From the NCBI GenBank assembly GCA_036571765.1, contig BROE01000012.1, positions 15,286,212 to 15,350,211 on the forward strand: a DNA stretch of 64,000 nt. The letters are read 5' to 3'. Numbering within the stretch: the first letter of the stretch is position 1; every line of letters starts with the position of its first letter. Source of the DNA: Plecoglossus altivelis. Its lineage: Eukaryota; Chordata; Actinopteri; Osmeriformes; Plecoglossidae. A model generated the notes under the pieces. The model ran no database searches. It saw only the letters and a list, made by a program, of their open reading frames with translations, and was not told the origin of the DNA. The position numbers and the translations under genes were made by a program. Shown piece after piece: positions 10,801 to 22,500 of this stretch.

Positions 10801-12761
10801 CCTGAATAAGAACCGTCGCATCAGTAACATACATCGAAAACAAGTCTGTGTGTTCTGGTACCTGAGTCCCACAGGAAGTACTGGAGATGAAGGCGACATG
10901 TGGGAGAGGACTGTCTCATGGTGGGAGACACCAGCACAGCCGTGGCAGAAGAACCAGCCTGAGCCGACGTTACGCCCATGAACCAGCCTGTAACACAGCG
11001 GTGCTTGAGAGAAATCAGGACAGCTGAAGTGTTCTTGTAGCGTTCCACCAGAACCCAGAGAATTCGGTTTTTGCATGATGTCTGAGAGTGATTTTACAAA
11101 TCCACTTCTTTGCATTTTCTATCTCTATTTTTCTCTCTCTTTATATCTTCTCTCTCTTTATATCTCCTTCTCTCTCTCTTTATATCTGCTGTCTTTATAG
11201 GTCCTTCTCTCTCTCTCTCTCTCTATCTCCTTCTTTCTCTTTATATATCCTTCTCTTTGTCTCTCTCTCTTTATATCTCCTTCACTCTATATCTCCTCTC
11301 TTTATATGTCCTTCTCTCTTTCTCTCTATATCTCCTTCTCTCTCTCGCTTTATATCTGCTGTCTTTATATGTCCTTCTCTGTCTCTCTCCTTCTTTCTCT
11401 CTATATCTCCTTCTCTCTCCATTTGATCAACCCCCTCCCCCCTCCTGAGAGTAAAACACCTAACAAGTGTAAGAAAGACAGGGCAGCATACCTGAGGCCG
11501 TCCCGGTTGTAAAGTCTGAAGAGGGCCCACTGTCGGGGAGCGTATCCCCTCTCTGCCTCCTCTCCCAGGAGTATCCTGGCCCTTCAGGGCCCCCCGGGCC
11601 CCCCAGGGACTGGTCCTTCCACCCGCAGCCCGCTGGCTCTTCGAAGTCACACACAAACTCCCTCCCCCTGTAACCTGCCATCGCAGGAACACTCAGTTCA
11701 GTCAAACACTGGGTGAGAAAAACTAAGCGCTTTTGTTCGAAAGACCCCATGTGTCAAATCTGTAAGGCTGTAGTCCTGTGGTGTCATTAGGTGTGCGGGG
11801 TAGTGGTGATGCGGTGGGCTAGCCAGACAAGTACACCATCAAGCATTTTATAAGAATCAGCAGGGTTGTGGGTTGGGGCAAGTGATGCACTATGTCAGGG
11901 GTGTCAAACCCTGGTCCTTGAGGGTCGCTGTCCTGAAAGTTTTCAATGTTTCCCTGCTCCAACATACCTGCTCCAGCACACCTTATGAATGGGTTGTTAT
12001 CAAGCTCTGTGGAAGCCTTGTAATGACCATTCATTAGAATCAGGTGTGCTGGAGCAGGGAAAAATCGAAAACCTTCAGGGCAGCGGCCCTCGAGGACCAG
12101 AGATCGGACACCCCTGCACTATGTCGTAGCAGCGCTTGTGCCTACGAATGATCTTACCACAGTCTTGTTCATCGTTGCAGTCGCTGCAGTCACACACAAA
12201 ATCACACTTCACCTCCGGGGACTGACAAGGATCTTTCAGAGAGCCAGTGGCTACGGAACAGCAGACACAACATCACGTAGAAACATGTTGACATGGCAAC
12301 CTGCACTGACCCGGCTTTCCTTTTATCAGAATTCAATCTCAGGTTTTACAAGGTAGCTAATGCTTATGGGTTCAAAGGTCACAGCATGCAGTAATCAAGT
12401 TAGCGACATTTGCAATGTCTCTCAACCCAATAAAAGGACTGCATCCACAAACTAGTATAAAACTGCACTTTAACTGCCAAAACTAAAAAACAAGCAAACA
12501 TAAAATACTAATTTTGGGCCCCTACACGTTTTACAAGCCATGTTTAAGTTATTGTGACGTTCAAATCCGCTCTGTGAAGAACAGCAGACACAGTTTGGCT
12601 GTGGGATGGTATTTGAATGCAGTTAAGAGAGTACATGCTATTTCATTTGCAGTGTCTCAAGTAAATATATTAAATCAACGGTTAAAAACGGCACGTTTTA
12701 AAGAAAGAATAATCTTACCCAATTGAATGGTTGTCAGCAGAAGCAGAGTTATTGAAGCCAT
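1115..12761 (-). CDS. mamdc4: MAM and LDL-receptor class A domain protein (MAMDC4, apical endosomal glycoprotein)
   Basis: Type I membrane glycoprotein of apical endosomes, thought to act in receptor sorting. Coding exons I can join (5' to 3'): 12761-12719, 12250-12158, 11674-11492, 10987-10862, 10708-10472, 10322-10197, 9885-9730, 9643-9540, 9446-9291, 8987-8897, 8744-8682, 8518-8423, 8057-7920, 7602-7460, 7203-7095, 7003-6899, 6526-6392, 6044-5917, 5653-5440, 4460-4323, 4145-4018, 3895-3805, 3652-3503, 2855-2729, 2278-2161, 1757-1655, 1305-1115. Together about 1,164 codons, near the human length. Order: signal peptide (MASITLLLL), LDLa, MAM, LDLa, MAM, short LDLa, then four more MAM blocks, and a membrane helix (ASVIVLLLLLATLGALLYY) in the last exon seen. 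Nearly all introns are phase 1 or 0 in the repeating MAM pattern. The last exon ends in phase 0 at a good donor, so a short final exon lies further left and was not found. Odd points: a GC donor at 3501-3502 and a doubtful junction between 2729 and 2278. Confidence 0.92.
1763..2150. repeat. CA tract followed by GA tract in mamdc4 intron
   Basis: 1763-1920 is CA with periodic caggaagac/caggcagac interruptions, and 1920-2150 is GA/GAGC. On the coding strand the GA part is a long CT stretch just after the donor at 2161. Confidence 0.9.
2519..3490. repeat. G-rich minisatellite and CA arrays in mamdc4 introns
   Basis: 2519-2720 is a gaggtaaggggga-type array with a run of ten G. 2897-2956 is a pure CA run of about 30 units. 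3000-3490 has CA blocks separated by repeated attgagtaaggagacacgc units. The exon 2855-2729 is embedded between them. Confidence 0.88.
4440..5048. repeat. Minisatellite containing copies of a mamdc4 splice acceptor
   Basis: About ten to eleven irregular units of 35-57 bp built on ctgatagttagcaacacaca and ggtacacatacatc. The longer units also carry tgtctgc-ttcatgtagtaacc, which on the minus strand reproduces the 3' splice site and first 20-odd bases of the exon 4460-4323. Confidence 0.9.
5150..5435. repeat. CT-rich tandem array
   Basis: Units around tctctccctcagtctc and tcagatgatctctccc, directly beside the donor of exon 5653-5440 in mamdc4. Confidence 0.85.
6050..6780. repeat. Long polypurine tracts upstream of two mamdc4 exons
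   Basis: 6050-6240 and 6530-6775 are G/A only over long runs on the plus strand. On the coding strand they are pyrimidine tracts that lead straight into the acceptors at 6044 and 6526. Confidence 0.88.
7792..7874. repeat. (GAAA)n microsatellite
   Basis: About 20 uninterrupted AAAG units, preceded by GA-rich sequence, in the mamdc4 intron upstream of exon 7602-7460. Confidence 0.95.
8151..8320 (+). mobile_element. Retrotransposon 3' end, copy 1
   Basis: 170 bases that recur at 15645-15814 at high identity, including cattcgttccactgtatgca-type sequence (ttcgttccactgtatgcacc), aataaagcacaac and a tail of repeated TTGAAC. An A-rich/tandem tail at one end and no inverted ends fit the 3' end of a non-LTR retrotransposon or a SINE using it. 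Confidence 0.65.
9945..10165. repeat. 20-bp minisatellite
   Basis: About ten copies of cagagtgacagacacagagt with slips, in a mamdc4 intron. Nothing else seen in this intron. Confidence 0.9.
11105..11425. repeat. CT/TATA minisatellite
   Basis: Units around tatatctccttctctctctc and tctgctgtctttatatgtcc in the intron between mamdc4 exons 11674-11492 and 10987-10862. Confidence 0.9.
11896..12117. mobile_element. hAT-like MITE, copy 1
   Basis: Near-palindromic element of about 222 bp with ends CAGGGGTGTCAAACCCTGG and the inverse. It is flanked by the 8-bp direct repeat CACTATGT on both sides, the target-site size of hAT transposons. It lies in the first large mamdc4 intron. It has no coding capacity. 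Confidence 0.82.
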
Positions 12762-13733
12762 CTCCTCCTACCTCTTTAAGGTGGAGAAGGAATGCTGCAT
12801 GTCTCCTTAACAGTCCTCCCCCCCCCTTCCCACCTGCCCCCCCCTTCCCTCCTGAGAGATTACACCTGGACTTTATATCCACCTGCACACACCTACCACA
12901 GGCTAACTTTACATCCACCTGCTACAGCCTGACTTAACATCCACCTGCACACACCTGCCACAGCCTGACATCATACAAGAGCTGTAAAACATGACCATGG
13001 ATTTGTCCTTGTTCACAAAACATCGTTCAGCATTTATTTATTTTGTAAGAAGGCAAAGTGCAAACACTTGATTTGTTTGGGAACTCCTCCTCCTCCCTCC
13101 CTCCCTTGAATCCATGCATTTACAGTTCCAGAAAAATGCCGAGGAACTGTACCAGCTGTCTGAGCTTTGAGCGTATTCTCAATACAGTCGTGTTTTTTTT
13201 CTCCTTTTTTGTATATACGAGATTACCTTTATTCGGTGATATATGGTACAGCAAAGCAAATGGTTATGAGGTCAATGAGTTTACGTAATACAGTAGATGA
13301 TCTTCTGTTTCGTGTTGGATACGGTGTGACCTCGAAGTTTGACCGAGAGAGTACTTAGGGCAGACGAGGTCAAATAATTGTATTCACTTGCATCATTACA
13401 TTCGAAGGGACGTAAAGCGATAAGGACGTTACTGCGCTAAACGAGCGGAGATACGCCTAAGAGCCGTCTCATTCCGTTAACGATACAGTGCTATAAATGT
13501 CCTGGGTTATGACTGAAATATGTTCGTCATTGGCTAACATTGATCCGTTTTTACAAAACAACGAGTCTGGATTAGTTGATCTTCCATAATACTTTTTTTT
13601 CAGTTTGACTGAAATGAACAACAAAAAAGGTGTAAAGGCAATCTGTAAAGTTACTGTTGATGCATAGTCTATGTGAATCCAACCAGTTGCCATTCTGCAT
13701 GTAGAAGACGCAAATCCGACACGCTAGAGGGAC

Positions 13734-14499
13734 TCAATATCCTTCGTTGTCCCAAGTCACCTCGTAGTCAGGGTAGCGGACCTTCAGTTTTTCTGTGGAC
13801 ACAGAATGGTTCGCTCTCCCAAATCCCTTGACAAAACAAGAAGTAATGTTTAAAATGGTGACAGTTCATTGAAAAGGAAAACAAGAATATGACGTTTAAT
13901 GTGGTGAAGCCAATGCAAGGCCGTGCGTGTATACATGTCAACTCTAACGCATCGGCAGCCCTGGTTGATTGGTGTCTTACCATTGAATAACCGTACACAT
14001 GTATCTTCTTAGACTGTGTATCGTGCTTTATTCTTCCTCCGCCAACACACTCACAGTCCAGAGGACCTAACTTTTCCAGCTCGGCGGACACTTTTTCATA
14101 GATGTCCGCTTTAAAAAAAAAAGAACAGGGGGATTTAAAAACATCTATATATGTAAATATTCCGTTCTCTTTCAAATTGTATGTTTAAGTGTTCCAACCA
14201 TGGCACACTGGTGTCACCTAGCGGTTAAACAGCGATATTGCAGCGTGAAACCATCAATGGTAGCAGGCTATCTAGCTTACTACCATTGTCAACGCATTTG
14301 ACGCAATCAATAGGTTTCTTAAATTGTTCTTACCATGATACTCGGCCCAGGCAAATCCGCGTACAATATCTATACTAGAGTCGTCGCCCTCTTCTTTACT
14401 GTGGACTCGAATGAGAACATACTTGAATACACCAGTCGGATCGATTTCTGCCTGGGGAATGTTAGCCATAAGCGCCGCAGCTCTGCTCTGAGTACACAT
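13734..14499 (-). CDS. phpt1: 14 kDa phosphohistidine phosphatase
   Basis: Removes phosphate from histidine in cytosolic and membrane proteins such as ATP-citrate lyase and KCa3.1. Three exons: 14499 (or 14469)-14334, 14108-13981, 13826-13734, with phases that join cleanly. Family landmarks: GVFKYVLIRVHS and IVRGFAWAEYH in exon 1, the active-site region CECVGGGRI followed by KKIHVYGYSM in exon 2, and the end STEKLKVRYPDYEVTWDNEGY-type tail in exon 3. The catalytic histidine should be the one in WAEYH or the adjacent block conserved in the family. Two starts are possible, ATG at 14499 and ATG at 14469 (MANIPQAEID). The second gives a length closer to the human 125 residues, and I favour it slightly. 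The gene lies head-on to the 3' end of entpd2, 429 bases away, and has a ZNF143/ETS-type promoter at 14674-14714. Confidence 0.96.
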
Positions 14500-14673
14500 T
14501 TTCCCGGTCCACGTAAGATAGCGACAGAACTCAACGCACGATAGTCAGTTATAAAACGCGAACTCTTTTTTTTCCTGTGCTAATTTTCGTTTGATATTTT
14601 TAAAATTAGGCTAACGTTCCCAGGTCTAGTTAAAACGTGAACGCAAAACGTAGTCCGTGCAGATTCAGTGAAA

Positions 14674-14714
14674 CACACTTCCGGATACCAGATGGGGTAA
14701 TGGGAGTTGTAGTT
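14674..14714 (-). promoter_or_regulatory. phpt1 promoter: ETS and ZNF143/THAP11-type motifs
   Basis: CACACTTCCGGAT (ETS) at 14674-14685 and, on the minus strand, ACTACAACTCCCATTA at 14698-14713, close to the ZNF143/THAP11 consensus. They lie about 200 bases upstream of the phpt1 start and fit a housekeeping TATA-less promoter. The entpd2 poly(A) signal overlaps this block. Confidence 0.6.
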
Positions 14715-14927
14715 TATTTGAATGTGACCAAACAACGGTTGATTAACTAATCATTTAAAAAAATACAATGTATACTATATTAGATTGGCAACGTTGAAAT
14801 AATGTTTTGCTTTCAAATGAGGAAAAAAAAAAACACATACAAACTGGGTGTTTAAATCACAAGTCACAGTCTAGGTATCAGGTTGGGTCATTTGACTGCA
14901 TTTTGCTTTTCTTCAGGGGGGAGACAA

Positions 14928-17900
14928 CTAAAAGGCACCCTCTCTCCTCCCGTTCCTCTTCTCTGCGCTGACTTGGCGAAAAATAAAGACCAGGGCCACA
15001 GCCAGGAGGAAAGACATTAGGACGATGACTCCTACCCAGGCTCCGGGTCTCAGAGCTTTCCGGAAGCCCACACTCTCCTCTGGTAACATGCTGCTAAGAC
15101 TGAGCATGTAGCCCAGAGCCCAGCCCACCGCTGTGTCTCCTGCCTGCATGGAAAACACACAGGGATGACATGTCTCACTTTGTGTACTTGTGTAGTTGTG
15201 TTGTTGTTGGCAGAGCTGTACGAGTACAACCTGTCTATCTTTATCCCGCTGCCAACGAGTGAAAGTTGGCAACTGTGTTGCTGTCGTTGCAGCCGTTATC
15301 TAAATAAGGCTTTGTTGTAGGTGATGTTGTGACTGGTTGGAGTACAGACTGTAACCCTTGTGTTCTCTTCAGGAAACTCAATGACCCGAAACTATGCATC
15401 ATGCTGACACGCGCACAACCACAATAAGACGTTTAGATTGTACGTGCTTGATTGAAGTCAGATTAAACGTAATCTTTCTGATTCATGTGCAGCATGGCTG
15501 CACATCTCAGTGCTAAAAAGGGTACAGTGGAAACATTGAATGAACCTTCTTTATTTCAGGGTTGAAGGTGGGGTGTTTTTGACCCTTAGGACAGGGGGAG
15601 TTGCAGAATACGAAGAGAGCACAAGGGTTAAATGACATTGACAGTGTATAGGAAAATTATTATATCTATTTTAAATTGATTGTCGTTTGCTTGTACTGTT
15701 GTATGTCTGTACTTCTGTAGCACCGTGGCTCTGTGAGACACGACATTTCGTTCCACTGTATGCACCCGCATGTAGCGGAATGACAATAAAGCACAACTTG
15801 AACTTGAACTTGATTGTCAGAACTTGATCCTTGATTACCTTGCCTTCCTTACTATTTTGACTTGCAAGTAGCTTTGAATACAATCATTAAATGTGCTGTG
15901 AATGTAAAACACGTTTTCAGTGCTCCCCCAGGAGAGATTCAGTATTTCTGAATGTTCTCTTACTTGTTTCTGGAAAGAAACACGCCCAAAGGACCTCTCA
16001 TCGAAACCATAGCCCCTCAACAGGAGCACCTGACTGAACACTGAGACGGCACAGTAGTCCTGCAAACGGGACTCCTGCTCTGGAGCTACAGCCAGCATCT
16101 GAAACACAATCATTCTGACTTCATCAAGAACTTCATGAGAATGAAGACATCAAGATCAACATGAAACTCCTCCCTCCCTCTCTCTCTCTCCCTCCTCTCT
16201 CTCCCTGCCTTCCTCCCCCCTCCCTTCCCCTTCCCTCCCTCCTCTCCCCTCCATCCCCTTCTCTCGCTCTCTCCCTCTGTCTCCTCCCCTCTCCCTCCCG
16301 CCTCCCCCTTCCTCCCTTCCTCCTCCCCCCTCCATCCCCTTCTCTCGCTCTCTCCCTCCGTCTCCTCCCTTCTCCTCAGAGATCTCACCCGACTGTATCT
16401 CAAGTTGCAGACATGCTTGGTCGCCTGCTCCAGCTGGGCAGGGGATGAGACGGAGACCCCAGTGACTTGGTGGAGGAACGCATGGATGTAGAAGAAGGCA
16501 GAGAATGCCTGATGCCCAGTTCAGGAAACGAATCACACATTGGCTTTTCAGTATACTATACAGTCCGTACATTATCTTTACATGAATACACTGAATATTC
16601 TGCAATGTTATCTGTCGATCAAACCATTTCATAGGTCTATTCTACAATATTATAATATATATAAATGCGTATGAGGATCATAAAAAGTGACAAAAGAAGA
16701 TATAATTGGCATAAAGAAAGTGTTTCATCTTGCATTGGTACTATGGATAAAATACAATGTGACTGAGAAGATAAAATAGCTAAATGGGGAGAAAAAATGT
16801 CTAAGATGGCGGTTTTTGATGTTAACCTTGTTCATCTCACCATGAAGCTGCCTCTGATTTCGGGCTGGAAGACTCCATCAAAAGAGCACCGGGAGTAGGG
16901 GCAACCATTGAAGGAGAAGATCTTAGACACGTTACCCACGCAGTGGTCATAGTTGCCAGTGCCTTTGATAGACAGCAATGCATTCTGGGGGTTGTAGGAA
17001 GTGGGTTTTTCGCTTGCAGTGCAGGGAGAGTCGAATATTTCCTCCGGCTTCAGGGTCACATTGTAGTCTTCTGGGTAACAGGGGTGGTACACTGTTTCAG
17101 GTTGACCCTGAGACTAAAAGAGAGAGAAAAACAAAACAAAAGAGAGAGAATTTCCCCCAAAAAAGTATAAATTGTAATTTTAATTCAATTTTTAAGACAG
17201 TCTTTCTTAATATCCTTTTATACTATAAAAGTGGTTGCAGGTAAAACAACACATTTCATTGCACGTTGTACCATGTTTAATCACGTATGAGTCAATCAAA
17301 TCTTGGATCTAAAAACAGACCAAGTTCTATGCCATGACAACAGCATAGCCTACATGTTACAAAACGACCCAGCGCTAATTCCCACGCTGCCAACTCTCTC
17401 GCATTTGATTGGTTCTGCAGCGTGTGTAACCAATCAAATAAGTGTATCTCACAGCCAAGGAGTGGGAGTTGGCAGCTTTGCAATTCGTTTTATGGAGCAT
17501 TTCAGCAGGTGTGTCAGTACCGTGAACAGGTGCGCCAGTATTCTTCTGAGCACCTGGTCGCGTCCGTAGCAGAGGAAGCTGTGCGTGTACAGAGAGTACT
17601 CCTGACCGTACAGACGCAGTTTCATCATGTCTCTCTTGTCCTCCAGGTTCTCCTGCGTTACAAACGTGATCTGGGTGGAGGCACCGCCGAAATCCAGTGC
17701 TCCCACCGTGGCCTTGCCTGGGCTCAGCCAACGGCCCACAAAACCATACTACAGGGGACAAAGAGGGACAAACAGAGTGGTTAAACTACACTACAGGGGC
17801 CATTGAGGGACAAACAGAGCGATTAAACTACACTACAGAGGCCATTGAGGAACAAAACAGAGCAGTTAAAGCGAGCCTCTACTACAATGGCCAGAGAAGA

Positions 17901-18912
17901 CTAAAACAGTGTGTTGTCACTTAAAAGGACTCTATTAACACAGATTGGCCACTAGAGGTCGTTCCTAAGGACCAAATGATTCTTCTTGAATTTGTCAGTG
18001 AAAATCATATAGTTATTCCTTAGAAAAAGTGAGTTCAATATCTTTGACCTCCCCAAACAATCGCATTGACTTGATAACAAGAAGACTATGAGAACAATTA
18101 CCTTGATAAAATTCTCCAGAAGGTAGTTGACAGTGACCCAACCATACGCCCCTTCCTCTTGACCAGTCAAGATGGCCGCCCCTCGATAATTAAAAGGATA
18201 GGACTGAATTTTCTGACCCACTTCTTGCAGAATCTGCTCTGATAGGCCAGGCCTGGTGATGCTGTTGAAGAGAGCGCAGTGTGAGAAATGCTTTGGTTCG
18301 ACAGATCAGAACGACTGATCATTTCAGGATGAATCTGGTTTGGTCTCAGCTTTGGTGGGAACATCCCCTCCACCTTTGACCTTTTACTTAGCGGCACAAA
18401 AGGAGTTTGCTCAAATATTAGCGGGGACGATGTTGTCATCTTAACATATTGATGGGGACTAGTGCCTGGTGTTCTCCCCTGACCCTAACCCCATGGTGTA
18501 CAGTAGGTTGCACTCCTAACAGGAACACTAGCGCTCCATCTGAGCTGGGCAGCCTGTCAGCTTGGCCCTGCCTGTCAGGCTGACAGATGAAAATATTCCC
18601 TCGCTGTATGACATGGTATAATGCTGATGCTCTCTTCGTATTCTGCAACCCCTCCTGTCCTAAGGGTCAAAAAAGGCCCTCAAAGGTCTTTAACCCTGAA
18701 ATAAAGCGGGTTTATTAAATGTACACCCTGTGCTGTTTTTGGGCACTGAAATGTGCTGCCACACTGCACATGAATCAGAAAGGTTTAGTTTTGTATGAGT
18801 TCAATCAAGCACATACATAATTTAAATGTCTCGTGGTGTGTGTGTGTGTGTGCATTAAACATAGTATGGGGTCATTCTGACCCCCGAAGAGAACACAAGG
18901 CTAAAGATTTGG

Positions 18913-18948
<36 letters not shown>

Positions 18949-19472
18949 TTCCAATGTCGCTGGTCTCTGTCCTCACACACACACACACACACGCACACAC
19001 TTCCAACAACGCTGGTCTCTGTCTTCACACACACACACACAAACTTCCACCATCGCTGGTCTCTGTCCTCACACACACTTCTGCCGTATCTAGTCTCTTC
19101 ACGCACACGGACACACACACACACACACACGCGCGCGCGCGCGTAAAACGCCATCTTGCGCTCACTTCAGTAGCCTCATGCCTGCTGTAGCTCCAAGGTA
19201 CACAGGCGTGGTGGCGTGTCTGTTTTTGGGGATGTTCTGGATTGCCTGGTTCAGACACTCCTCCAGACTGCGTCCTGCTGCACCCCCCTGTCCTGCGTAG
19301 CTCGAGATTCCCCCGCCTAAAGGAACAAATTGGCACATGGCACACAGCCACACAGCACATACAGAGTCCGTGTTTAACTAATCTAGTTGGCAAAAGCCTC
19401 AGTTGAAACGTCCATAGACGAGCACAGAGAAAGAGAGAGAGAGTGACATAGACAAGCACAGCCAAAGAGAAA

Positions 19473-19509
<37 letters not shown>

Positions 19510-22500
19510 CACAGACAAAGAAAGAGAGATGCAGACAATTTGAAGGTTTATTTTCCAATTGTGGCCTCTGGGGAAAAAAAACGTCAAAAAAAAAAGAGAA
19601 AGGTATTCACATAAAGACTTCCAGAGGTTGTTAAAGTTTACACTTTGCATTGACTAAGCAAGTTGACAGTTAGAAAAGTGTTCCTGTTCTTCTCTAGACA
19701 AGACAGGACTGGTAAACAAAAGTGAATTGCTCTTAGTCACTGCTAGGCCTACTGGGAGATCTGCCGTTGCTAGGCAACCATTAGTACACTCCTTGTTCTT
19801 GTGTATCGAGATATGTACTCACACACTCCCACGCACTGCTGGTACCGCACATAACCGTGTTTGATAAAAGAGGGCACCAGAAAGGTCATTTCTTTCTGTC
19901 TGTCCTTTCACTAGGTACAGGTCCAGAGGTTTTGGCAACACACTAAACACATTTGAGCCTTGAACTGGATAATATTTTCAAAGGCTTTCTCTTTAAATGT
20001 TATAAAATCCGGCTACTTGTATCTGAAGGTCTTGAAAACCCACGTAGGCTAATAATTCCACTTGGGTTTTTTTTTACAGTTTACCTTTAAAATACATATT
20101 TTGCAATCTAAGTACAAAATCAACTTGACCACTGTATCTGTGGTTTGAAGAGACTGTCTCATTCTACCTCTACGATCTTACCCTTAACATGGCATTCTGT
20201 GTGTTGAGTCACCACACCTGTGCCGTTCTGCTTGTCTGATGGCCACTTGTAAATGTACACAGCAGTGTGGGAGGAGCCTGCATCAAGAACTATCCCGTAC
20301 TGTGGAGAGAGAGGATGGACACAGGGTTAGAGGTGGAGGGAGAGGATGGACACAGGGTTAGAGATGGAGGGAGAGAGGTGGAGGGAGAGGATGGACACAG
20401 GGTTAGAGGTGAAGGGAGAGGATAGACACAGGGTTAGAGGTGAAGGGAGAGGATAGACACAGGGTTAGAGATGGTGGGAGAGGATAGACACAGGGTTAGA
20501 GATGGTGGGAGAGGATAGACACAGGGTTAGAGATGGTGGGAGAGAGGATGGACACGGGGTTAGAGGTGGAGGGAGAGAGGATGGACACAGGGTTAGAGGT
20601 GGAGGGAGAGAGGATGGACACAGGGTTAGAGATGGAGGGAGAGAGGATGCACACAGGGTTAGAGGTGGAGGGAGAGGATAGACACAGGGTTAGAGGTGGG
20701 GAGAGAGGATGGACACAGGGTTAGAGGTGAAGGGAGAGAGGATGGACACAGGGTTAGAGGTGGAGGGAGAGAGGATGCACACAGGGTTAGAGGTGGAGGG
20801 AGAGGATAGACACAGGGTTAGAGATGGAGGGAGAGAGGTGGGCACAGGGTTAGAGATGGTGGGAGAGGATAGACACAGGGTTAGAGATGGTGGGAGAGGA
20901 TGGACACAGGGTTAGAGATGGCGGGAGAGAGGATGGACACAGGGTTAGAGATGGAGGGGGAGAGGATGGACACAGGGTTAGAGATGGAGGGAGAGAGGAG
21001 GGACACAGGGTTAGAGATGGAGGGAGAGAGGAGGGGTACATGGGGTCCTCATCCACCTAGCTCTCGACGCTCCTCAGATATTTCATGAAATGGTTGATAA
21101 AATGCGAATTAAAAACTTGTCACAACATTATACTTTAATATATAGATGCACATTTGCACTATAACATTCTGATTTTAAAATCCAATAAAGATATACCTTA
21201 AAATGTTACTTTACTAATTTTAGCAGTTAGCCAGGGGGTCCCATTATCGTCCACCCAACCACTTTCAATGGACAAATGTCAAGTTTGATGCTGCAGAAGG
21301 CAGATGCTAGACTACACACAAGGTTTAAGAGCGTGTTTTACATACTCAAATATCAAAGTAAGCAGCTGTACTTTGGTGAGCAGCCATACAAAATGTCGAA
21401 ATATAGATGAGTCACTTTCTTTTGTTGCTGCTAAATATCTTCTCTAAGAAAGTAACGGAAAAAACGGTCGTGGACGATAATAGGGCCTGGAACGTTGGCG
21501 ATTTCGAATGGACGATAATAGGGTCTGGAACGTTGGCGATTTCGAATGGACGATAATGGGGCCGCTTACTATTATCTACCAGGTGACGTAGCGGTGAAAG
21601 AGATGAGGACAATCATGGCTTAGTTTAAACAGTCGTCAAGAATGACCCAGCCACTAACCTAACGGCTGAACTACACAAAAACTACCCAACACTGTGGACA
21701 TAACCAAAATGACCCGATAGACTCAACCCAGCGTTGGGGTAGAAAGAATGACCCAGCATTTTTTTGAGTGTGAAGCCTTGTTTACAGAAAGAATTAATCC
21801 GCCTGTGATATATTGCTAACGTTTTCCATACAGAGCCATACACACTTTTTGTCTCATAAAATGAATAATTATATACTATAAATTATTATTGATTGTATTT
21901 ACAAAAGTACTAATTGAAAGTATCTGTCCAAAGACTCAAACGCGTGTTTGAGCCAATCCAATAGTCTTACACTATTCAATTGTCCTTCGTCGACAGGGAT
22001 TTCATTCGCATTTGATTGGGCAATACATTACATTCAGTGGCGTTGTGCTTGATGGATAGTTATCGTCTGATGAGCTACAGGTGTAGGATGGTCTTTAAAA
22101 TGCTCCGAAAAGGTAACGGGTGATATCGTCGGGTTTTGATCACGGCTGCGGAATGGAAGGGGCACGAGTTCTGACACTTGTGTTGACAGTTTGCGTACTC
22201 AAAGGTTTGTGTTTTCTTATATTAAAATTTCAAATGTGTCTTCAAACTTCAAGGTCTTCACGAATGGCTGAACTGTTTTTCAGGCTTGTGTTCCCCCATT
22301 GAAGACGTTAATCAAGAAGATGTATCTCTGCAGAGAATCCGAGACGGTAATCAGATTTGAACTAAATGTTATCTGTTACGGTGACAGACTGATGCCAGTC
22401 ATTTTGAAAGCATTACTGTCGTGATTGTAATCTACTTAAGGAGGTATGACGCTTAAATAGCTGAAATACAGTTCTTGAAAGTTGTAGCGGGTATGTTTAA

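Noticed and set aside
11790..11890. Possible tRNA-derived SINE head (ggtagtggtgatgcggtggg)
   Set aside because: Only a weak A-box resemblance, no convincing B box and no second copy in the window.
19768..19782. RFX-like gttgctaggcaac in an entpd2 intron
   Set aside because: One base short of the 14-mer consensus and isolated from the other sites.
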